Shown here: piece after piece, positions 15,676 to 15,991 of the stretch | Position numbering within the stretch: the stretch's first letter is position 1 | Layout: every line of letters starts with the position of its first letter | Source of the DNA: a bacterium | GTDB lineage: Bacteria; Patescibacteriota; Dojkabacteria; JAKAPS01; JAJZLI01 | Reading direction: 5' to 3' | Assembly (NCBI GenBank): GCA_021803645.1 | Contig: JAJZLI010000035.1 | Span: 1 to 15,991 of the forward strand | DNA length: 15,991 nucleotides | Program-made: the position numbers and the translations under genes | The notes under the pieces: generated by a model | What the model was told of the DNA's origin: nothing | Seen by the model: only the letters and a program-made list of their open reading frames with translations | Databases searched by the model: none

Positions 15676-15991
15676 GTGGGTATAATTTTGCAAATAAATT
15701 ATTTATAGCTGTCCAGTTAGGTTCTACAACTGATTGTCCATCTACTAACCCTTGTGGGATAGTTGAGTATTGAGGAGGTGATAATACTATTGATTGTATA
15801 TTTGATGATGGAATATGTATTGCATCTACTGCTAAAGATATAACCTCAGTGAGGGACATATCTGTCTTTACTATCTTAGATAAAGAGTTAAATAGTGCAG
15901 GAACTTCTGATATTAAATTTTCAGATTCAAACTTACTTTTTAAAATCTGCAGTACTTGTTGTTGTCTTGCAGATCTCCCAAAGTCTCCTTC
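15668..15991 (-). CDS. LytR-CpsA-Psr (LCP) family protein, C-terminal fragment (5' end outside window)
   Basis: The frame is open to the window edge, giving the last 107 residues. The fragment begins GDFGRSARQQQVLQILKSK, matching the conserved D-x-x-R-x-x-R-Q-Q segment of LCP domains, whose arginines bind the pyrophosphate of the lipid-linked glycan. The end, with GQSVVEPNWTAINNLFAKLY, fits the closing part of the domain. LCP proteins transfer undecaprenyl-linked polymers such as teichoic acids, capsules or arabinogalactan onto peptidoglycan or protein, outside the membrane. The N-terminal membrane helix and the first catalytic aspartates lie outside the window. The stop overlaps the start of the TolB-like gene by eight bases. 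Together with the GDP-mannose and GT2 genes at the other end, it supports surface-glycan assembly in this region. Confidence 0.85.
   Translation of the reverse strand, partial: EGDFGRSARQQQVLQILKSKFESENLISEVPALFNSLSKIVKTDMSLTEVISLAVDAIHIPSSNIQSIVLSPPQYSTIPQGLVDGQSVVEPNWTAINNLFAKLYPHG

Noticed and set aside
15676..15693. TTG start at 15693 for the TolB-like protein
   Set aside because: ATG 15675 gives the compact ATGGATGA overlap with the LCP gene and a normal basic N terminus. The TTG adds only six residues of no clear role.

Overview
The window is AT-rich DNA carrying gene-dense bacterial chromosome in the standard genetic code (TGA is a stop, for example at the end of mutL, and Trp is TGG). 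Several traits suggest a member of the Candidate Phyla Radiation (Patescibacteria): very AT-rich codon use, tightly packed or overlapping genes, a giant tail-fibre-like surface protein of a kind common in those genomes, a membrane GT2 glycosyltransferase of the type seen there, and no Shine-Dalgarno motifs. This placement is inference. I cannot name a class, although use of TGA as stop argues against the Gracilibacteria/Absconditabacteria code.

Layout. Positions 1-325 hold the 3' end of a mannose-1-phosphate guanylyltransferase, converging with a membrane GT2 glycosyltransferase (322-1806, minus). The glycosyltransferase is divergent from mutS (1870-4386, plus). Next comes a surface-protein locus of two divergent genes. 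One is a 1298-residue mosaic fibre (4409-8305, minus) with an N-terminal anchor, a collagen-like stalk, a jelly-roll-like module, Fn3-like modules, a six-blade Kelch-like propeller and a tail-fibre-like C terminus. The other is a 280-residue membrane protein (8374-9216, plus) whose outer domain resembles part of the fibre's C-terminal region. Then mutL (9256-10992) overlaps a HAD phosphatase gene (10989-11645) by four bases. uvrA (11636-14479, minus) converges on the phosphatase. The right end holds a minus-strand pair, a LytR-CpsA-Psr (LCP) protein cut by the window edge and a membrane-anchored TolB-like propeller protein, whose frames overlap by eight bases.

Two themes emerge. One is DNA repair: mutS, endonuclease-type mutL, uvrA and perhaps the phosphoglycolate-phosphatase-like enzyme. 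The other is the cell envelope: GDP-mannose supply, glycan synthesis, LCP-type glycan attachment, and the two surface proteins.

The most striking regulatory feature is that no visible start codon has a usable Shine-Dalgarno sequence. The six genes with their own upstream gap (GT2, mutS, fibre, 280-residue protein, mutL, uvrA) all have a -10-like hexamer ending only about 6-11 bases before the start codon. This implies leaderless or nearly leaderless transcripts. I see no rRNA, tRNA, CRISPR array, transposase or intrinsic terminator, and no gene-free stretch above about 70 bases.
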